This document shows positions 60,070 through 64,000 of a stretch of 64,000 nt of DNA, piece after piece. Made by a program: the position numbers and the translations under genes. Below the pieces are notes generated by a model. The model had not been told where the DNA came from. It saw nothing but the letters and a program-made list of their open reading frames with translations, and searched no databases. The stretch's first letter is position 1. Every line of letters begins with the position of its first letter. Source of the stretch: Isoetes taiwanensis (lineage: Eukaryota; Streptophyta; Lycopodiopsida; Isoetales; Isoetaceae); contig JAJEKV010000006.1 in NCBI GenBank assembly GCA_021234155.1, positions 8,275,003-8,339,002 of the forward strand, in the 5' to 3' direction.

Positions 60070-60880
60070 GTTGGTGCTCTTGTCCAAGTGATTTGAGCGG
60101 TTGCTAGGTCCATGATTGAAATGAGCAGATGCCATATCCAAGAGGTTGGAATGAGTTGATGCCATGTCCAAGTGAATGGAATGAGTTAGTGCTCATGTCC
60201 AGGTGAATAGAATGTTTGTTATTCCTGATGTTTGCATTTGAGCCATTACTTACGTTGGAATAAACCGTTTCAAGCCTTAGAACTTCCTATAATGTTTATT
60301 TGGGTATGCCGAAAGAAAAAAAAAATCATTTAAGACTATGTTAGTAAAGAACCATACCATTTGGTTGGGTTTGCAGGTTCTAATGCCAAGATTGAGTTTT
60401 TCGCAGGACACAGAAATTGTCATGCAGGGAATTGTTTTGGGAGATATTCTTACCTTCTTATTTGGCACATTAGCAACCTAAGTTTTAGGCGGCTATCGGG
60501 TAAACGTATATTTGAGTTACATTTGCCTTAGGGGAATTCTAAGGAGGAAGTATAATGTGTTCTTTTCTTTGTGTAGTGTGTAGTAAATCTTGAGACAACT
60601 AATATGTCTGTAACATAATAGTTGGACTTGATTATTTTCTAGTTGTGGATTCAACTAGGGTTGTGATTATTTTCTAGTTGTGGATTCAACTAGGGTCGCA
60701 ACCATGGACTTGGTTGTGACAGATTATTTTTCTAGTTGTCGACTCAACGAGGGTTGTAACCATGGACTTGGTTACGAAATTTTTTAGCTTAAAGGGCTGG
60801 ACTTGAAATTTTTTAGCCTAAAGGCTGGACTTGGAAATTTTTAGCTGAAAGGCCTGAACTTGACAACTTTTTATTATGCA
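60070..60880 (+). repeat. Two tandem-repeat blocks inside the LTR element
   Basis: Block 1 (about 60070-60210) repeats 'GGAATGAGTTGATGCC(AT)GTCCAAGTG' three to four times. Block 2 (about 60625-60880) repeats 'TTTTCTAGTTGTGGATTCAACTAGGG', 'AACCATGGACTTGGTT' and 'AAATTTTTTAGC..AAAGGCTGGACTTG'. They occupy the place of gag-pol. Confidence 0.7.
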
Positions 60881-60961
60881 GGTTGTAGCCATGGATTTGG
60901 TTATGCTAATTTTCATATAATTTCTTGATCGAGGATGATCAATCCCGAGAAGGGGAGAAAT

Positions 60962-61607
60962 TGATATGGTTTAAGGTTAATAACTAATAATGGTGCTCGG
61001 GGGAGTGGCCTTGCATGGAATAATATTCATTGATATGATCAAGTAAGAAAGCCATTCAGTATGTCTAAGCCTTGATATTATCAAAAAGAGAGCTAAAAAT
61101 AAACCTTGACCTTTATTTAAAAGCAAAAAGGCAGAAAAAGGTGTTGTTACCTATAAATAGAAGGACAAATTTGAGATGTGATATCTCCGCGAACACAACT
61201 CAGAAATTGACGATCATTACCTTGTTGGAAAGCCCCTGAAGTCTAGGTTCCAGATTGGGCTTGGTTGTCTATAGATTCCTTATGGTTGGAAAGTTATGCC
61301 CAGAAAGGTGCACAGGGGTCTAAGCTGACTGCACAACTAGATCTGCTTCTTCCTATGTTGATGATGAGCCTAGCCTTACCTTTTATATCCTCTCTTGTTC
61401 CTTGCTTGATCATATCATTAGAAGGAGTTCATGTAACACCAATGGTTGGTGGCTAGAGAGGACTTGTTTTTGTACAGTCTTGCGGAGTAGCTTGACTTGG
61501 TGACATCTCTTCTAGTTGGTCCGGTTGGGCGGTAAATCGAGTACCCTGTGGTGTTTTACTTTCTAATATGTTGATGAATTTGCAGGAAGAACAGATCATT
61601 CGTAACA
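60962..61607 (+). repeat. 3' LTR
   Basis: Matches the 5' LTR along its full length, including TATAAATAG at about 61152. The short frame over it is chance. Confidence 0.9.
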
Positions 61608-61612
61608 ATTTC

Positions 61613-64000
61613 CTCGTACAAGATATGCTCCCCATACAAACCTAATTATACATGAAGAACGTAGTTTAGGTGTCAATCTTCTAGAGTAGCTAGATCCAAA
61701 TTCTAAAACTTACTATGTAAATCAAGCACATTCATGTCTTATAGACTCCATCATACATGTAATATACCAATGGATATGAAATCCTTTGCCACTGTATCTG
61801 TCATCATAACAATCTAAGATATTTGCAACTGTGTTTATAGGATATAGGCGTGTTAGCTACTGCATCTGTTGCTAAGTACCTAACATATTTGCAACTACGT
61901 TCAGGGTATAGGTGGGTCAGGCTTTCTTTACACTCATTAAAATTTGAAAAAGACTAGCATCAATTTATGACTTCAAAAATACAGTTGTGATAATTATCTT
62001 TCATTCATTCACAACATACCTTCTAACAACTATCCATGTTGGTCCTTATCTGCCATTCCTTCAAAATCCTAGAGAACTTTTGTAGTAAAAAAAAAGGGAA
62101 AAATTACCAACTTGAAATAGCAAACAATAAATTTTCTAATAGTGCCACAATGCAAATAACAGATAGAAACTTATAAGGTATTTTATCAATATCTTTCAGG
62201 GTAGAGATGTATGTCGTGCCAACGTCGCATTTCTAGATGCCATATCCGAGCATTGTAGAAGATCATGTGTGTATCACGGTATTTTAGAATTTTCATTTGT
62301 TAGGCTCTATAACTTTAGTCTAAGTTATGCATTTCCATATTGCTCACTTATAGCATGATTGGAAAGATGTGGCTAAAAATGCAATAGAATCAAAGTAAAG
62401 AACACAAAGTTTGGTGATTGTAGTTCGAAATATGTGGTTAAGCATACACTAAAATAAAAGTAAAGAACACAAAGTTTGGCTATATACTAAAGAGAATGAA
62501 GGCCCCATTGATCTACATTATACATGCTAATATTGTACAATCTACATTATGCGTTTCGATATTGCCCAGTTATAGCATGGAAGTAGATTAAGCAAACCAT
62601 GAGCTCGGACAATCCCAAACGTCCTAAGAATGTTTGCAATTTGACCAGGGACATGAATTTGGATCAGTGAAAACTATATAGCCTAAGCATATGCTAAAAT
62701 CAAAGTGAGGAACACAAAGTTTAAATTTGTAGCTGGCAGAGACTGAAGGCCATATGATCGGAAGCAGCCAATTGCTTACTAGTTCATTATTATTATTTTT
62801 ACAAGCTCTCTTAACACAAATTTCAATATATCTTTCTTAATACAAATTGATATGAAGCACTTGCTTCTTCACTGCTTTATGCCTACGGTTATTAGATCAT
62901 CATCAAGAAGAAAAAAAAAAAAGCATCATTGGTACTATATGAGCTCAATGTATTCTATGTACAAATACATCAAGACAAAAGGTTTTAGAATTACATACTA
63001 AGAGCTCTTCAAATATGATGTATAAGTTGCACATGCATCATTTGCAATTCCTCCGACAATAATTAGCATTGCATCTGATTATTACAGATTTTCTGTTTTA
63101 GCCAGCAAGTATTGGTTTTAGCATTACCTTGAGCTTTTCAAGCACGGTTCTTCTTTTCCATACAAGAATATAGATTGGCATATAATTGCACGACCGAAGT
63201 AGTAACCGTTCCTACACAAGCCCAACCAACCACAAAGAGAGGCATAGGAAGCTTACTTGAATGAAGCCTCATGGCTTTATCCTAAAATGTGTATTGCCTA
63301 TCAAAGTAAATTGAGTTGTTTGGGCTACATGAACAGTAAAGAGTCGTTACCTTTCAATTTACTTCTAAAATTCGTTTTCATCTTAACATTTAGACCTGCA
63401 TTTCTTAACCCAAAACAACAAATAATATAAATAGGTCTTTATTGGTAAAGCTAAATTGATTTGTCTGGAAGTTCATAGAGCCAACATACACTACTAACCA
63501 TCTTCATGCAAACTTATCCCCTGAACTTCACATATGTGGCAAAGCAAGAACCATCAAAAGAAGATGGAGATATAAACCAACTTACAAAGACATGTTACAG
63601 TAGGCAGAAAACTCCACTCGCTCTTGAAAAGTTTAGGCCCCCAATTTTTTAGCTAGCAAATCGGATCCAGGAGGAAAAGATCGGGAAAATCCCAAAATCA
63701 CAAATCATAGGAAAAATCTTCTCTCATTTTGGCTGATTGACAATTTTGACCCTTAGAAAATTGACATTAAAAAGACCATTTTTCTTTCTTGCTAAACCCG
63801 AAGATTCCAATTTAGTAAGTAAGATATTCGCTATATAATAACACAATTCTTTTATACAAGTATATTCACCTTGCAACTAAATTGGAGTCATAAACTTGGA
63901 GTATACTTCCTTGTTAATGTATATACATTTCCCAACAATGAGGATGCAACAAACATAAATTGGATAACTAGTCTAGCAATGAGCAAGCAATTTGAATAAA
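61613..64000. other. Intergenic to window end, nothing recognised
   Basis: AT-rich. 'AAAGT(A/G)A(A/G)GAACACAAAGTTT' is repeated three times (about 62393, 62457, 62702) with similar surroundings, a small decayed tandem repeat. A patch at 63660-63830 loosely resembles 43500-43690. Confidence 0.45.

Larger units (their letters stand above)
59053..61607 (+). mobile_element. Complete non-autonomous LTR retrotransposon, 2555 bp
   Basis: Two LTRs of 646 bp (59053-59698 and 60962-61607) start TGATATGG and end GTAACA. Both flanks carry the 5-bp target duplication ATTTC (59048-59052 and 61608-61612). A primer-binding site TGGTATCAGAGC complementary to initiator Met tRNA follows the 5' LTR at about 59701. 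A purine-rich tract (GAAGGGGAGAAA) precedes the 3' LTR. The 1263-bp interior has no gag or pol frame but two tandem-repeat blocks, so the element must borrow enzymes in trans (TRIM/LARD-like). By eye the LTRs differ at about two dozen positions (roughly 3-4%, mostly transitions), so the insertion is not recent but structurally intact. The orientation follows from the primer site. Confidence 0.93.

Overview
The window looks like nuclear DNA from a large, repeat-rich land-plant genome. Multi-exon genes have GT-AG introns (one GC-AG). The gene set is plant-specific: a DYW-type PPR protein, an mTERF protein, a DUF3537 membrane protein, a 13-exon GH1 beta-glucosidase and a phytocyanin/arabinogalactan chimera. 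The background is AT-rich and full of broken transposons. A piggyBac-type transposase relic, an L1-type ORF1 and an HUH-endonuclease relic are unusual for flowering plants. I therefore lean towards a fern or other non-flowering plant; this is inference, because no species marker was seen.

Layout. 1-7.6 kb: decayed coding pieces, namely a transposase-like fragment, an FCP1/NIF-type phosphatase relic with coiled-coil sequence on the minus strand, and an unrecognised coiled-coil reading frame running the other way. 8.1-10.2 kb (-): a complete four-exon DUF3537 (gustatory-receptor-like) gene. 12.5-15.6 kb (+): a complete GH1 beta-glucosidase. 17.6-18.6 kb (-): an mTERF gene with one in-frame TAG. 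20.1-20.3 kb: a hairpin-rich GC block. 21.3-23.8 kb (-): an intact 854-residue DYW PPR gene. 25.5-27.3 kb (+): five consistent exons of an unrecognised gene with two stops.

27-53 kb is almost entirely repeats. It holds two Helitron 3' ends, a nested repeat array (31.2-32.7 kb), a long-TIR foldback element (34.2 kb), an L1-type ORF1-only LINE interrupted by a hAT element with an 8-bp target duplication (36.4-38.3 kb), a GC-rich LINE ORF2 relic (46.3-48.4 kb), an old AT-rich reverse-transcriptase relic and a piggyBac transposase relic (48.8-50.3 kb).

53.5-54.4 kb (+): an intact uclacyanin-like gene. 55.5-57.0 kb (-): remains of a Rep-type HUH endonuclease with all three expected motif positions, the best candidate here for something under-described. 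57.6-58.3 kb (-): a 5'-truncated LINE. 59.05-61.6 kb: a structurally complete non-autonomous LTR retrotransposon with target duplication, Met-tRNA primer site and 646-bp LTRs. The rest is AT-rich DNA in which I recognise no gene.

The host genes do not form a pathway and have no operon logic. The PPR and mTERF proteins both belong to families acting on organellar RNA or DNA; the others are independent. All exon boundaries were derived by hand from splice signals, phase and family knowledge.
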